DNA from: Vibrio quintilis
GTDB lineage: Bacteria; Pseudomonadota; Gammaproteobacteria; Enterobacterales; Vibrionaceae
Length of the DNA stretch: 64,000 bases
Assembly: GCF_024529975.1 (NCBI RefSeq)
Contig: NZ_AP024897.1
Span: forward strand, 4,053,921 to 4,117,920
Direction: 5' to 3'
Of this stretch, positions 39,630-50,015 are shown in pieces. Both the position numbers and the translations under genes were made by a program. Under the pieces are notes generated by a model. The model saw nothing but the letters and a program-made list of their open reading frames with translations. It was not told the DNA's origin and did no database searches. Each line of letters opens with the position of its first letter. Within the stretch, counting starts at the first letter, position 1.

Positions 39630-41261
39630 ATGGATTCTCAACGTAATATCTTGTTAATCGCTTTTGCTCTGGTTTCTTTCCTGTTGTACCAAAACTGGCA
39701 GACAGCAAAGAACCCGGCACCACAAGCGGTTGAGCAGACACAATCAAGTAGTTCTATTCCTGCTCCGTCATCTGCTTCTGATGAGTTTGAACCGCTCGCC
39801 GATCAGAATGTTGCAGGAAAAACCGTTATCGCGAAAACGGATGTATTGACTCTGTCCATCAGCACGGTCGGGGGAGATGTCATTTCAGCCAAACTGAACG
39901 ATTATGCTCAGACTCTGAACTCAGAGCAGCCGTTCCAGCTACTGAAAGACACAAATGACCACCAGTTTATCGCTCAAAGCGGACTGATTGGCCCACAAGG
40001 GATTGATAAAAGTTCTGGCCGCGCCACTTATCAAACCACTCAGGATTCTTATCAGCTTGCTGAAGGGCAGGATGAACTGCGCATCCCGCTGACTTATCAG
40101 GCAAACGGGATAACCTATTCCAAAACATTTGTCCTCAAACGTGGCAGCTATGCGGTTGATGTTGATTTTAATGTCGACAATAACTCAGGTCAGAACGCTG
40201 CTGTGGCGATGTACGCTCACCTGCGTCAGAACCTGCTGGATTCCGGCGGTAGCCTGGCCATGCCAACTTACCGTGGTGGTGCATATTCAACTCAGGAAAA
40301 CCGGTATAAAAAGTTCAGCTTTGATGACATGGAAGAACATAACCTGAATCAAACGCTGGAAAATGGTCAGGGTTGGGCTGCAATGATTCAGCACTACTTT
40401 GCAACCGCCTGGATTCCACGCGATGCGCCGGGTACAAAACTGTTCTCACGGGTGATCAGCAGCCGCAATGTGGGTGATATTGGTATCAAAGAACCAACCC
40501 GCACGATTGCAAACGGCGAAAGTACCACTTTCAAAGCAACACTTTGGGTTGGTCCGAAATTACAGAACCAAATGGAAGCTGTTGCACCGAATCTGGACCT
40601 GGTGGTTGATTACGGCTGGTTATGGTTCCTTGCCAAACCGCTTCACATGCTGCTTTCTTTCATTCAAAGTAACATTGTTTCAAACTGGGGTCTGGCGATT
40701 ATCTGTCTGACATTTATTGTGCGTGGTGGTATGTATCCGCTAACCAAAGCGCAATATACCTCGATGGCAAAAATGCGGATGTTGCAGCCAAAACTTCAGG
40801 CAATGCGTGAACGTATCGGCGATGACCGTCAGCGCATGAGTCAGGAAATGATGGAACTCTACAAGAAAGAGAAGGTCAACCCGCTGGGTGGCTGTCTGCC
40901 GATTGTCTTCCAGATGCCGATTTTCATCGCGCTGTACTGGTCACTGATGGAATCTGTTGAGTTGCGTCATCAGCCTTTCTTCGGCTGGATTACTGACTTA
41001 TCAGCACAGGATCCCTACTTTATTCTGCCTGTATTGATGGGCGCAAGTATGTTCCTGATCCAGAAGATGAGCCCAACAACCGTGACTGACCCGATGCAGC
41101 AAAAGGTCATGATGTTTATGCCGGTTGTTTTCAGTGCATTCTTCTTCTTCTTCCCGTCAGGACTGGTGCTTTACTATTTCGTATCGAACATCGTCACACT
41201 GATCCAGCAGACTTTAATTTATAAGTCGCTTGAGAAGAAAGGGTTACATTCCAAGTCATAA
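39630..41261 (+). CDS. yidC: Membrane protein insertase YidC
   Basis: The 543-residue product has an N-terminal membrane anchor ([19 protein letters not shown]), a large periplasmic domain (about 60-340) and the conserved five-helix core with [20 protein letters not shown] and the end segment [20 protein letters not shown]. It inserts inner-membrane proteins alone or with SecYEG. It belongs to the rpmH-rnpA-yidD-yidC run and is followed by a terminator. Confidence 0.98.
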   Translation: MDSQRNILLIAFALVSFLLYQNWQTAKNPAPQAVEQTQSSSSIPAPSSASDEFEPLADQNVAGKTVIAKTDVLTLSISTVGGDVISAKLNDYAQTLNSEQPFQLLKDTNDHQFIAQSGLIGPQGIDKSSGRATYQTTQDSYQLAEGQDELRIPLTYQANGITYSKTFVLKRGSYAVDVDFNVDNNSGQNAAVAMYAHLRQNLLDSGGSLAMPTYRGGAYSTQENRYKKFSFDDMEEHNLNQTLENGQGWAAMIQHYFATAWIPRDAPGTKLFSRVISSRNVGDIGIKEPTRTIANGESTTFKATLWVGPKLQNQMEAVAPNLDLVVDYGWLWFLAKPLHMLLSFIQSNIVSNWGLAIICLTFIVRGGMYPLTKAQYTSMAKMRMLQPKLQAMRERIGDDRQRMSQEMMELYKKEKVNPLGGCLPIVFQMPIFIALYWSLMESVELRHQPFFGWITDLSAQDPYFILPVLMGASMFLIQKMSPTTVTDPMQQKVMMFMPVVFSAFFFFFPSGLVLYYFVSNIVTLIQQTLIYKSLEKKGLHSKS

Positions 41262-41278
41262 TCCGGATTGAACCAGAT

Positions 41279-41306
41279 AAAGGCGACCTTCCGGTCGCCT
41301 TTTTTA
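41279..41306 (+). terminator. Rho-independent terminator after yidC
   Basis: AGGCGACC (41281-41288) pairs with GGTCGCCT (41293-41300) across TTCC and is followed by five T residues. Confidence 0.92.
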
Positions 41307-41381
41307 TAACGGTCAGTTTTCAACCAACAAACATCCGAATGTGTCTATAATACGCATTCCACCACATTGATGAATTAAGCG

Positions 41382-42743
41382 ATGACAACAGAGACAATTG
41401 TTGCTCAGGCGACCCCCACCGGAAGAGGTGGTGTCGGTATTATCCGGGTTTCCGGGCCGAAATCCGCCGAAGTAGCACAACAGATTACCGGAAAAACACT
41501 TCGCCCCCGCTACGCAGAATATCTGCCCTTTAAAGACAGCGACGGCACCCAGCTCGATCAGGGCATTGCGCTGTTTTTCCCCAATCCGAACTCATTTACC
41601 GGCGAAGATGTCCTTGAACTTCAGGGTCACGGCGGACCGGTTGTGATGGATATGCTGATTCGGTCCATTCTTTCCATACCTGGCGTCCGGGCAGCAAGAC
41701 CGGGTGAGTTTTCTGAAAGAGCGTTTCTCAATGACAAAATGGATCTGACTCAGGCAGAAGCAATCGCAGATCTGATTGATGCCAGCTCAGAACAGGCGGC
41801 TAAATCCGCCCTGAAATCTCTTCAGGGAAGCTTCTCAAGCCGGATCAATACGCTGGTTGAGTCATTGATCCATTTACGGATCTACGTTGAAGCAGCGATT
41901 GATTTTCCGGAAGAAGAGATTGATTTTCTGGCTGACGGCAAAGTGGCTGGTGACTTACAAACGATTATTGATCATCTGAACGCAGTCCGCCGCGAAGCGA
42001 ATCAGGGCGCGATTATGCGCGAAGGAATGAAAGTCGTCATCGCCGGACGGCCAAATGCCGGAAAATCAAGTTTGTTAAATGCCCTCTCAGGGAAAGAATC
42101 AGCGATTGTTACCGACATCGCAGGCACAACACGGGATGTATTGCGTGAACACATTCATATCGATGGCATGCCACTACACATTATCGATACCGCCGGACTG
42201 AGAGATGCTTCTGATGAAGTCGAACGCATCGGTATTGAACGCGCGTGGGATGAAATTAATCAGGCCGACCGAATCCTGTTCATGGTTGACGGCACCACCA
42301 CAGATTCAACCACACCGGAAGAAATCTGGCCCGACTTTGCTGACCGTCTGCCATCTGATATTGGCATCACGGTGATTCGCAATAAAGTGGATCAAACCGG
42401 TGAAACGCTGGGGATCAGCCATGTCACTACACCAACTTTGATTCGTTTATCGGCTAAAACCGGTGAAGGCGTCGATGCGCTCAGGAATCATTTGAAAGAA
42501 TGTATGGGCTTTACCGGCAGTCAGGAAGGCAGTTTTATGGCCAGACGACGTCATCTGGATGCACTGGAAAAAGCGTCAGAACACCTTGATACAGGACAGC
42601 AACAGCTGGAAGGCTACATGGCCGGAGAAATCCTTGCTGAGGAACTACGTATCGCGCAGCAACACTTAAGTGAGATTACCGGAGAATTCAGCTCAGATGA
42701 TTTACTGGGACGGATTTTTTCTTCGTTTTGTATCGGCAAGTAA
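41382..42743 (+). CDS. mnmE: tRNA modification GTPase MnmE
   Basis: The 453-residue product starts [20 protein letters not shown], has [16 protein letters not shown] (G1), DIAGTTRD (G2/G3 region), DTAGLRD, NKVD (G4) and the C-terminal FCIGK motif with the catalytic-site cysteine. With MnmG it modifies U34 of certain tRNAs. A TATAAT box (41346-41351) with no good -35 lies upstream, after the yidC terminator. It converges on the LysR gene 28 bases away with no obvious terminator. Confidence 0.97.
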   Translation: MTTETIVAQATPTGRGGVGIIRVSGPKSAEVAQQITGKTLRPRYAEYLPFKDSDGTQLDQGIALFFPNPNSFTGEDVLELQGHGGPVVMDMLIRSILSIPGVRAARPGEFSERAFLNDKMDLTQAEAIADLIDASSEQAAKSALKSLQGSFSSRINTLVESLIHLRIYVEAAIDFPEEEIDFLADGKVAGDLQTIIDHLNAVRREANQGAIMREGMKVVIAGRPNAGKSSLLNALSGKESAIVTDIAGTTRDVLREHIHIDGMPLHIIDTAGLRDASDEVERIGIERAWDEINQADRILFMVDGTTTDSTTPEEIWPDFADRLPSDIGITVIRNKVDQTGETLGISHVTTPTLIRLSAKTGEGVDALRNHLKECMGFTGSQEGSFMARRRHLDALEKASEHLDTGQQQLEGYMAGEILAEELRIAQQHLSEITGEFSSDDLLGRIFSSFCIGK

Positions 42744-42771
42744 ATATCACCATCCAACCATCCGGAACAAT

Positions 42772-43665
42772 TCAACCACACACACCAGCGATCTTTGCCC
42801 TCAGCCATTGATGGGCAGGATCCCGGTGGGACCGCTCATGCCATAGCATCACCAGTTCAAACGGTGGCAATTCAATTGGCGGTTCGGCCAGCACCAGTCC
42901 GGTTTGATCCTGAACCAGACGGTGCGGTAGCATCGCAACCAAATCTGACGTCTTCAGGACAGAAATGACAAAGTGGAAATGAGGTACAGAAAGCACGACA
43001 TCACGGGCTAAACCTTTTTCCTTCAGTACTTCATCCGTCATGCCGACAAAACCGCCTCCGTCAGGAGAAACCACCACGTGCTTCAGCTGACAAAAAGAAC
43101 CGACACTCACTGGCTGACGCAATACAGGATGACCCGCTCTGCCCACCAGCACGTAACGTTCGCTGAATAATGCCTTACTGCGCAACTCCTGCGGCGCGTT
43201 TTCCCTGATATGAAACGCCAGATCTATCTCTCCCCGCTCCATTTGCCGCGCCAGTCTGCCCGGTATCATTTGAGTCACCGCGATCCGGCTTTGTGGCGCT
43301 TCCTGAAACAACACATTCATTGCCGGCTGAATTATAGTGAACTCACTGTAATCAGATGCTGACAGCCGCCATGTCTGCTGTGACAGAGCGGGTTCAAAAG
43401 GCACCGTGGTTAACAGCGCTTTTTCCAGTGATTCAAGCGCCTGACGCAAAGGCTGACGTAATTCATCAGCGAGCGCGGTTGGTTTCATACCTCTGGAATC
43501 CGGAATGAGCAGCGGATCATTAAACAACTCTCTCAGCTTCGATAAATGAACGCTCACCGAAGGTTGTGAAAGGTGCAGCCGCTCCGCTGCACGGGTGACA
43601 TGGTGTTCGGTTAACAGTACATCCAGCGTGCGCAATAAATTCAGATCCAGATTCGACAAATTAAT
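42772..43665 (-). CDS. LysR family transcriptional regulator
   Basis: The protein has about 297 residues, beginning MINLSNLDLNLLRTLDVLLT. The winged helix-turn-helix includes HVTRAAERLHLSQPSVSVHL, and a periplasmic-binding-protein-like effector domain follows (about 90-297). In-frame ATGs 12 codons and fewer upstream exist; ATG 43665 is chosen since it starts the conserved DLNLL segment and has AGGT upstream. It is divergent from a quinone reductase gene, which it probably controls. A symmetric motif ATTT-CTTATGAT-AAAT at 43714-43729 in the spacer is a candidate binding site. Confidence 0.9.
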   Translation of the reverse strand: MNLSNLDLNLLRTLDVLLTEHHVTRAAERLHLSQPSVSVHLSKLRELFNDPLLIPDSRGMKPTALADELRQPLRQALESLEKALLTTVPFEPALSQQTWRLSASDYSEFTIIQPAMNVLFQEAPQSRIAVTQMIPGRLARQMERGEIDLAFHIRENAPQELRSKALFSERYVLVGRAGHPVLRQPVSVGSFCQLKHVVVSPDGGGFVGMTDEVLKEKGLARDVVLSVPHFHFVISVLKTSDLVAMLPHRLVQDQTGLVLAEPPIELPPFELVMLWHERSHRDPAHQWLRAKIAGVCG

Positions 43666-43713
43666 CATTTTAATACCTGACATACCAGCAATTAATTTCA
43701 AGTATATCAGGGG

Positions 43714-43729
43714 ATTTCTTATGATAAAT
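43714..43729. promoter_or_regulatory. Candidate LysR binding site
   Basis: ATTTCTTATGATAAAT is an imperfect palindrome of the T-N11-A type, centred in the 94-base divergent spacer between the LysR and quinone reductase genes. Confidence 0.35.
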
Positions 43730-43759
43730 CCACAAATAAAATAAAGCCGGAGAATAAAA

Positions 43760-44554
43760 ATGAATATCCTGATTGTTTATGCACACCCACAACCTCAATC
43801 CCTCAATGGCACCATCAAATCATTTATGATCAACCACCTGGAATCATCCGGTCATCAGGTTCGGGTTTCCGATCTGTATCAGATGAACTGGAAACCGACA
43901 CTGGATGAACAAGATAATCTGATGCGGGATAGCAGCGCACCCTTTCACCCTTCGCTGGACTCAAAAGCAGCTTATGAGAACGGCACCCAGAGCCCGGACA
44001 TTGAAGCTGAACAGGAAAAACTGCGCTGGGCTGATACGGTGATTTTTCAGTTTCCTTTGTGGTGGTTTTCGATGCCGGCCATCATGAAAGGATGGTTCGA
44101 ACGGGTCTATGCTTACGGGTTTGCTTATGGCTACGGTGAACACTCAGATCATCATTGGGGAGACAGGTATGGTGAAGGCAATATGTCCGGCAAAAAAGCC
44201 ATGCTGTTAGTCACTGCCGGTGGCTGGGAATCCCACTATAGTGCCCGCGGCGTCAACGGCCCGATCGATGATCTGCTTTTTCCGATTCACCACGGCATGC
44301 TGTTTTATCCCGGATTTGAAGTTTTGCCGCCCTTTGTGGTCTACCGGACCGGTAAAACCGATGAAGAACGTTTGCAACATATCTTTGAAAATCTGTCACA
44401 GCGGCTGGACACCTTACAGACCACACCACCGATTCCGTTCCGCAGACAGAATGGTGGTGACTACCATATCCCGGCATTGACTTTGCGTGAAGAGATTACC
44501 CCGTCAACCTCCGGATTCGCAGCGCATCTGTCTCGAAAAGATACAGTAAAATGA
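43760..44554 (+). CDS. NAD(P)H-dependent quinone reductase, flavodoxin-like fold
   Basis: The 264-residue flavoprotein opens MNILIVYAHPQPQSLNGTIK and has QFPLWWFSMPAIMKGWFERV and LLVTAGGWESHYS, the pattern of NQO1/MdaB/YwrO-type enzymes binding FAD or FMN. It reduces quinones by two electrons, protecting against electrophiles. A C-terminal tail of about 50 residues goes beyond the minimal fold. It is divergent from the LysR gene and is followed by the third palindromic repeat, possibly its terminator. Confidence 0.9.
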   Translation: MNILIVYAHPQPQSLNGTIKSFMINHLESSGHQVRVSDLYQMNWKPTLDEQDNLMRDSSAPFHPSLDSKAAYENGTQSPDIEAEQEKLRWADTVIFQFPLWWFSMPAIMKGWFERVYAYGFAYGYGEHSDHHWGDRYGEGNMSGKKAMLLVTAGGWESHYSARGVNGPIDDLLFPIHHGMLFYPGFEVLPPFVVYRTGKTDEERLQHIFENLSQRLDTLQTTPPIPFRRQNGGDYHIPALTLREEITPSTSGFAAHLSRKDTVK

Positions 44555-44558
44555 TAGT

Positions 44559-44594
44559 TACCCAAACAACCTGAAGATGCAGGTTGTTTGGGTA
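44559..44594. repeat. Palindromic dispersed repeat, copy 3
   Basis: TACCCAAACAACCTG (44559-44573), AAGATG, CAGGTTGTTTGGGTA (44580-44594): a perfect 15-bp inverted repeat 5 bases after the quinone reductase stop and 50 bases before the end of the convergent phosphoesterase gene. In this place it could work as a bidirectional terminator. Confidence 0.85.
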
Positions 44595-44643
44595 TAGATG
44601 TGCAACCAGTAAGACACATATCTTACTGGTGCTTTGCTGTGGA

Positions 44644-46044
44644 TCAGGCAGTTTGCTGAATACGATGCAACAGGTTGTGAATCATTGCCGTATTTTCAGA
44701 CCAGGGCGATAAACTGACACTGTTATCGGCCAACCCGTCATCAACTGCAAGCTGGTATAACTTTGAGCCCATATAAGCGGTGGTTGCATCGCCGCTGTTG
44801 ATCATCTGAGTTAACGCTGCCAACGTAGTTTGATCCGCGGCCTCATCTCCTTTGTAGTGAGCGACATGTAATGCTGCAGCAAGTGTTTCCAGCGTCGCCA
44901 GTTCTTCTTCACCAAGCGTAACCCCCATTTTTTCCAGCGTCTCCGGCAGCATGACCTTGTACAGATTCATCATGCCGGTATAAATAAATGATTCTTTGTA
45001 CGTCGCAAAATCTTCCATCGAATCAATACTGTCAATATCGGTACTGGTGATACTCATCGTGCCGGAGGCGGTATCCAGATCGATCAGCCGGAACGGGCAG
45101 GGAGAGGTGACCACAGATCCGGTTTCCACATCGTACATCATCAGCGAACCATCTTCGTTATAGTCCGCACTGACAATATCCTGCGCATGAAAATGACCGG
45201 TAAACACCAGATTCAGCCCACTTGTAGCCAGCTGTTTGCCGACATTTTCATAGTCATCGACCAAATATTCACTGAAGAAATCCGGCTGACTGCCAAAATG
45301 AGGCACAATGCCATGATGCAGCATACCGAAAACGGTTTTGTTTTGAGCCTGTGCAGAACTGAGTTGATCGCTGATCCAGTTGAGTAAATCAGAGGTCAGT
45401 TGTCCGGAGGTTTCCGGTGACTCTGCATTATCTTCATCACTGTACTTACAGGAATCAAGCCCAAGTAACCATATCCCTTCAACCGGCTCAGCAACATAAC
45501 TTAAGGAGTTGTCATGGCGCGCAATCGCAGCATCGTAGCCAAAGTCCTGATAGATTTCAGCAAACTTGCTGGCTGTGACACTTTCAACCTGAGTCGTTGT
45601 TTCCCCGGAAAATGACACTGCATCCGGATTGTTAATGTCATGGTTTCCGGGCACGACAAACACTGCAACCCCGGCATCCCTTAGTGGCTGCAACAAGGAC
45701 GTGACTTTCTGGTGGCAGACCAGTTCCCCGTCTTTAGTTAAGTCTCCCGGAATAATCACCGCCTGAAGGCCATCGACAGCAAGCAGCTTCTCAACCATGG
45801 CCGATAATATTTCAGCGCTCTGTTCCAGCATTTTTCGATCGGAAGCCACATAGGATTCAAAAGCCGACCCATCTTTTCCCAGAGAAGTATCATAAACGTG
45901 CAAATCTGAAAGTACCGCAAACCGGAGGCCTGGCGATTCAGTCTCACTATTGCCGTTACATCCGGTCAGACTGAATCCAACAGAAGCGGAAGCCCCCAGA
46001 AACGCAGAGGTTTTGAGGAAATGGCGTCGGGTTTGATTGATCAT
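44644..46044 (-). CDS. Tat-exported metallophosphoesterase, likely lipoprotein
   Basis: The 466-residue protein has a twin-arginine signal (TRRHFLKTSAFLGASAS, Arg6-Arg7) ending in a lipobox SLTGC (Cys29). The calcineurin-like metal-binding motifs follow: DLHVYD, GDLTKDGE, VPGNHDINN, GMLHHG and TGHFHAQD. It is expected to fold in the cytoplasm with its metals and then be exported as a lipid-anchored phosphatase. The substrate is unknown. It is divergent from pstS, so a role in phosphate supply is plausible but inferred. Confidence 0.88.
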   Translation of the reverse strand: MINQTRRHFLKTSAFLGASASVGFSLTGCNGNSETESPGLRFAVLSDLHVYDTSLGKDGSAFESYVASDRKMLEQSAEILSAMVEKLLAVDGLQAVIIPGDLTKDGELVCHQKVTSLLQPLRDAGVAVFVVPGNHDINNPDAVSFSGETTTQVESVTASKFAEIYQDFGYDAAIARHDNSLSYVAEPVEGIWLLGLDSCKYSDEDNAESPETSGQLTSDLLNWISDQLSSAQAQNKTVFGMLHHGIVPHFGSQPDFFSEYLVDDYENVGKQLATSGLNLVFTGHFHAQDIVSADYNEDGSLMMYDVETGSVVTSPCPFRLIDLDTASGTMSITSTDIDSIDSMEDFATYKESFIYTGMMNLYKVMLPETLEKMGVTLGEEELATLETLAAALHVAHYKGDEAADQTTLAALTQMINSGDATTAYMGSKLYQLAVDDGLADNSVSLSPWSENTAMIHNLLHRIQQTA

Positions 46045-46197
46045 CGTTGTCGTCCCTGAATATGATTAGATTAATCAGTTATGCTAATAATTGGACATGA
46101 CACTGGTGTTATTTTTTAATTACAACGAGTTAGTGGCCTTGTCTTTCCCCTTGGCTCAACGCTGAAACCTCCTGTGCAACCCACCCCACATTCCTTT

Positions 46198-46225
46198 ATG
46201 AACAACTGATGAACTTTTCGTGACT
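46198..46225. promoter_or_regulatory. Candidate PhoB box array upstream of pstS
   Basis: ATGAAC (46198-46203), ATGAAC (46209-46214) and GTGACT (46220-46225) recur every 11 bases. PhoB boxes are 11-base direct repeats of a TGTCAT-type half-site, here in reverse orientation (ATGACA-like). The half-site matches are 4 to 5 of 6. It lies about 80 bases before pstS in the spacer shared with the phosphoesterase gene. Confidence 0.38.
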
Positions 46226-46303
46226 CATCTGGTTAAAAAACAAACAGCAGCCTACGCTTTTAGTGCTTACGCAATTCATGAGAGTAAATTTAGGGAGAAA
46301 GTG

Positions 46304-47350
46304 ATGCATATAAAGAATATGCGCAGAACAACGAAACAGTTGGTATGCACTCTGGGTTTACTGATGCTGGCAACACCAGCACTGGCCCGGGAACAAATCA
46401 GTATTGTTGGCTCTTCAACCGTTTACCCTTTTGCGACCATTGTTGCCGAAAGGTTTGGTAAATCAACCCGGTTTAAAGTACCAAAAATTGAGTCAACCGG
46501 ATCAGGCGGCGGGCTTAAACTATTTTGTGCTGGTGTGGGTCAAAACACGCCGGACATTACCAACGCCTCACGAAAAATTAAAGCCTCTGAAGTCGCCAAA
46601 TGCAAAAAAAATGGTGTCACTGAAATCATTGAAGTCAAAATTGGTTATGACGGAATCACCCTCGCCAACTCAGTAAAATCACCGGTCATGGATGTTTCGG
46701 TGAAAGAAATTTATATGGCATTAGCGAAAGTATTACCGGATAAAAACGGCAAGCTGATGAAAAACCCATATACCCGCTGGCAACAAATCAACAGCGCCTT
46801 ACCGGATAAAAAAATTGAAGTCTTAGGGCCGCCACCGACTTCAGGCACCCGGGACGCTTTTGTTGAACTGGTGATGGAAGCCGGATGTAAAACCCATCCG
46901 GCAATGAAAGCACTGCGTAAAAGTGACAAAAGTAAATTTAAAGCGGTCTGTCATGGTATTCGTGAAGATGGTGCATTTATCGAAGCCGGTGAGAACGACA
47001 ATCTGATTGTTCAAAAACTGGTTTCTAACCCTGGCGCTTTTGGCATTTTCGGGTTCAGTTTCCTCGATCAGAACCGGGATAAAGTACAGGGTGCCAAAAT
47101 TAACCAGGTTTCCCCGACGTTTGAAGCGATTGGTAACGGCGCTTATCCGGTTTCCCGTTCACTGTATTTCTATGTGAAAAAAGCCCATGTCGGCATTATT
47201 CCGGGTATCAAAGAGTATGTGTCTTCCTTTACCAGTGAAGATGCGATTGGTGAAGATGGCTATCTGACCGAACGGGGGTTAATTCCGCTACCACCTTCAG
47301 ACTGGAAAACGGTCAGAAAATATGCCGGGAGCATGACACCCAACCTGTAA
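46304..47350 (+). CDS. pstS: Phosphate ABC transporter, substrate-binding protein
   Basis: The 348-residue product has a signal peptide (MHIKNMRRTTKQLVCTLGLL to PALA) and the PstS pattern: ISIVGSSTVYPFATIVAERF, IESTGSGGGLKLFCAG (the phosphate loop), SRKIKASEVAKC and GPPPTSGTRDAFVELVM. It binds phosphate in the periplasm. ATG 46304 is chosen for AGGGAG at 46292-46297 and the signal peptide; the frame is open from 46220. It heads pstSCAB. Its resemblance is to the PstS family found in marine Vibrio second phosphate systems. Confidence 0.93.
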   Translation: MHIKNMRRTTKQLVCTLGLLMLATPALAREQISIVGSSTVYPFATIVAERFGKSTRFKVPKIESTGSGGGLKLFCAGVGQNTPDITNASRKIKASEVAKCKKNGVTEIIEVKIGYDGITLANSVKSPVMDVSVKEIYMALAKVLPDKNGKLMKNPYTRWQQINSALPDKKIEVLGPPPTSGTRDAFVELVMEAGCKTHPAMKALRKSDKSKFKAVCHGIREDGAFIEAGENDNLIVQKLVSNPGAFGIFGFSFLDQNRDKVQGAKINQVSPTFEAIGNGAYPVSRSLYFYVKKAHVGIIPGIKEYVSSFTSEDAIGEDGYLTERGLIPLPPSDWKTVRKYAGSMTPNL

Positions 47351-47380
47351 TAATGATTATAAACTTATAGTGATAACGTT

Positions 47381-48766
47381 ATGACTATCGTCATTATTAC
47401 ACTGATGTTTGCAGCGCTGGCTTTTTTCTCCGGCCGGATGAAATCGCGCAGGGCTGCCTCAGAACTCGGGGGCATTCGTTATCTGCACTCACTGCCGGAT
47501 TATTATGGCTGGTACGTGGTGTGGATAACCCTGCTCCCGGTGGTTATTTTCGCGCTCTTCTGGACCATTTCCGAACCCTGGCTACTCAAGTACCTGACTC
47601 TCAGTCACTTTGAACTCCAACAACCGGTCTCCCAGACCGGTATTACCCGGGATTTGATTTACACACAAATTATCTCAGCCTCAACACAGGATCTGTCCGG
47701 GCTGAACTATTCCGATGCTTTAACACAATCGAATCTGTACTATCATCAGTTGATTTCCGGCAGAAACACCATCTTTTACACTGCGGCTTTTCTGTTGTTA
47801 ACCGGTTGTATTTCTTTCGGACTATATCGGGTTGCCCCTGGGTTTAAAGCGAGAAATCAGGTTGAAAAGCTGGTTCGGTTTCTTCTGGCTCTGAGTTCAA
47901 CCATAGCGATTCTGACTACCCTGGGCATTGTACTGTCGGTGTTATTTGAATCGGTTCGTTTCTTTGCCCATATTCCGGTGAGTGATTTTCTGTTCGGCAC
48001 ACACTGGTCACCCCAGATCGCCATCCGGGCGGATCAGCAGGGCGCCAGTGGTGCGTTTGGCATTATTCCGCTGTTTGCCGGTACACTGCTGATTACAGTG
48101 ATTGCGATGCTGGTGGCTGCACCCATCGGCATTTTCAGTGCGATCTGGCTGGCAGAATACGCCCCGGAGAAGGTGCGTACCTATGTTAAACCGGCGATGG
48201 AAATTCTCGCCGGTATTCCGACAGTGGTTTACGGGTTTATTGCCGCCTTAACTATTGCACCAGCTATTCGTTCCATTGCCGAGTCAATGGGCAGTGAGAG
48301 CGTTTCTTCAGAAAGTGCCCTTGCTGCCGGGCTGGTCATGGGCGTGATGATTATTCCGTTCGTCTCTTCTTTGTCTGATGATGTCATCCGGGCTGTGCCG
48401 CAGAGTATCCGGGATGCATCCCTTGCGATGGGTGCGACCCGCTCGGAAACCGTAAAAAAGGTCATTCTTCCCGCGGCTCTGCCGGGAATTGTCGGCGGGC
48501 TGTTGCTGGCAATCTCACGGGCGATCGGAGAAACCATGATTGTCGTCATGGCTGCCGGGCTGACCGCTAATCTGACCGCCAATCCACTGGAGTCTGTCAC
48601 CACAATTACGGTACAAATCGTGACGCTTCTGGTTGGCGATCAGGAGTTCGACAGCCCGAAAACACTGGCTGCCTTTGCGCTGGGACTCACCCTGTTTATC
48701 GTGACCCTGATACTGAATATCTTCGCCCTCAGAATCGTGAAAAAATACCGGGAGCAGTATGAGTGA
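47381..48766 (+). CDS. pstC: Phosphate ABC transporter, permease PstC
   Basis: The 461-residue membrane protein is longer than E. coli PstC (319) because of an N-terminal region of about 150 residues with two more membrane segments and a soluble stretch. The core contains ISRAIGETMIVVMAAGLT near the C-terminal end and the EAA loop ASLAMGATRSETVKKVILPA. Long PstC forms are common in Vibrio and related bacteria. It pairs with PstA and overlaps its gene by 8 bases. Confidence 0.93.
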   Translation: MTIVIITLMFAALAFFSGRMKSRRAASELGGIRYLHSLPDYYGWYVVWITLLPVVIFALFWTISEPWLLKYLTLSHFELQQPVSQTGITRDLIYTQIISASTQDLSGLNYSDALTQSNLYYHQLISGRNTIFYTAAFLLLTGCISFGLYRVAPGFKARNQVEKLVRFLLALSSTIAILTTLGIVLSVLFESVRFFAHIPVSDFLFGTHWSPQIAIRADQQGASGAFGIIPLFAGTLLITVIAMLVAAPIGIFSAIWLAEYAPEKVRTYVKPAMEILAGIPTVVYGFIAALTIAPAIRSIAESMGSESVSSESALAAGLVMGVMIIPFVSSLSDDVIRAVPQSIRDASLAMGATRSETVKKVILPAALPGIVGGLLLAISRAIGETMIVVMAAGLTANLTANPLESVTTITVQIVTLLVGDQEFDSPKTLAAFALGLTLFIVTLILNIFALRIVKKYREQYE

Positions 48767-50015
48767 TCCATTATTAAAACTGGCTGAACGAAAAACAGAA
48801 ACCGTCCGTCAGTCATTACATCACCGCAAAAGAGCAGAAAAGCGCTTTCGGGGCTACGGTATTGCATCGGTGCTGAGTGCCTTAATGTTTCTGGTCTTTC
48901 TGTTGATCACCATTGTGGTTACCGGCAAGAGTGCCTTTACCACCACTGAAATCAAAATGACGTTTCCAACCGCAGACTACCATGCAGGCAGCTCGCCTTA
49001 CGCCATGATCAAGGCTCAGCTCCGGAATGATTTCAGCACCGTCATCAGCAGAGCGGATAAACGTCAACTGTACAAGCTGCTGTCATCCGAATCCGAATAT
49101 ATACTGAAACAGGCACTTGAGTCCGCCGCACCGGAAGATAAAACCATCACGTTATGGCTGCCTGCCGGCGACAAATTCAATCAGTCCTATAAAGGCAACC
49201 TGTTAACCGGAAAAAGCTTTGGTCTGAATGACAAAGAACAAAACTGGCTCCGGCAATTAGAGCAGCAGGGCAAAGTCCGCTCAGCTTTCAACTGGCGCTT
49301 CTTTACTCACGGTGACAGCAGAAACCCGGAAGTGGCCGGAATTGGCGGCGCGTTTATGGGATCGGCCTTCACCTTAATCACCGCTTTGCTACTGAGTTTT
49401 CCTATCGGCGTCGGGGCCGCGATTTATCTGGAAGAATTTGCACCCAAAAACCGGCTGACCGACATGATAGAAATTAATATCAATAACCTGGCAGCGGTCC
49501 CTTCGATTGTATTTGGGTTACTCGGGCTGGCGATTTTCCTCAATGTACTGGAACTTCCCCGCTCTACACCGCTGGTGGGTGGTTTAGTACTGACTCTGAT
49601 GACCCTGCCAACCATTATTATTTCCAGCCGGGCATCCCTCAAATCGGTGCCACCTTCAATCAGAGACGGCGCTCTGGCACTCGGCGCCTCCAGAACTCAA
49701 GTTGTCTTTCACCACGTCTTACCTCTGGCACTGCCCGGTATGTTTACCGGGTCAATTATCGGTATGGCTCAGGCGCTGGGAGAAACAGCCCCATTACTGA
49801 TGATTGGTATGGTTGCCTTTATTGTTGATATTCCGGGCAGCTTTGTTGATGCAGCCACGGCACTGCCGGTTCAGATTTTTCTGTGGTCAGAAAATCCGGA
49901 GCGCGGCTTTGCTGAACTCACTTCCGCTGCCATTATTGTCTTACTGTTCTTTCTGTTTTTGATGAACGGCATTGCCTTATATCTGCGCAGAAAGCTGGAA
50001 AGGAGATGGTCATGA
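48759..50015 (+). CDS. pstA: Phosphate ABC transporter, permease PstA
   Basis: The 418-residue membrane protein also has an extended N-terminal region (about 150 residues, one membrane segment then a soluble domain). The core has [37 protein letters not shown] and the EAA loop [20 protein letters not shown]. It forms the phosphate channel with PstC and overlaps pstC by 8 bases and pstB by 4. Confidence 0.94.
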   Translation: MSDPLLKLAERKTETVRQSLHHRKRAEKRFRGYGIASVLSALMFLVFLLITIVVTGKSAFTTTEIKMTFPTADYHAGSSPYAMIKAQLRNDFSTVISRADKRQLYKLLSSESEYILKQALESAAPEDKTITLWLPAGDKFNQSYKGNLLTGKSFGLNDKEQNWLRQLEQQGKVRSAFNWRFFTHGDSRNPEVAGIGGAFMGSAFTLITALLLSFPIGVGAAIYLEEFAPKNRLTDMIEININNLAAVPSIVFGLLGLAIFLNVLELPRSTPLVGGLVLTLMTLPTIIISSRASLKSVPPSIRDGALALGASRTQVVFHHVLPLALPGMFTGSIIGMAQALGETAPLLMIGMVAFIVDIPGSFVDAATALPVQIFLWSENPERGFAELTSAAIIVLLFFLFLMNGIALYLRRKLERRWS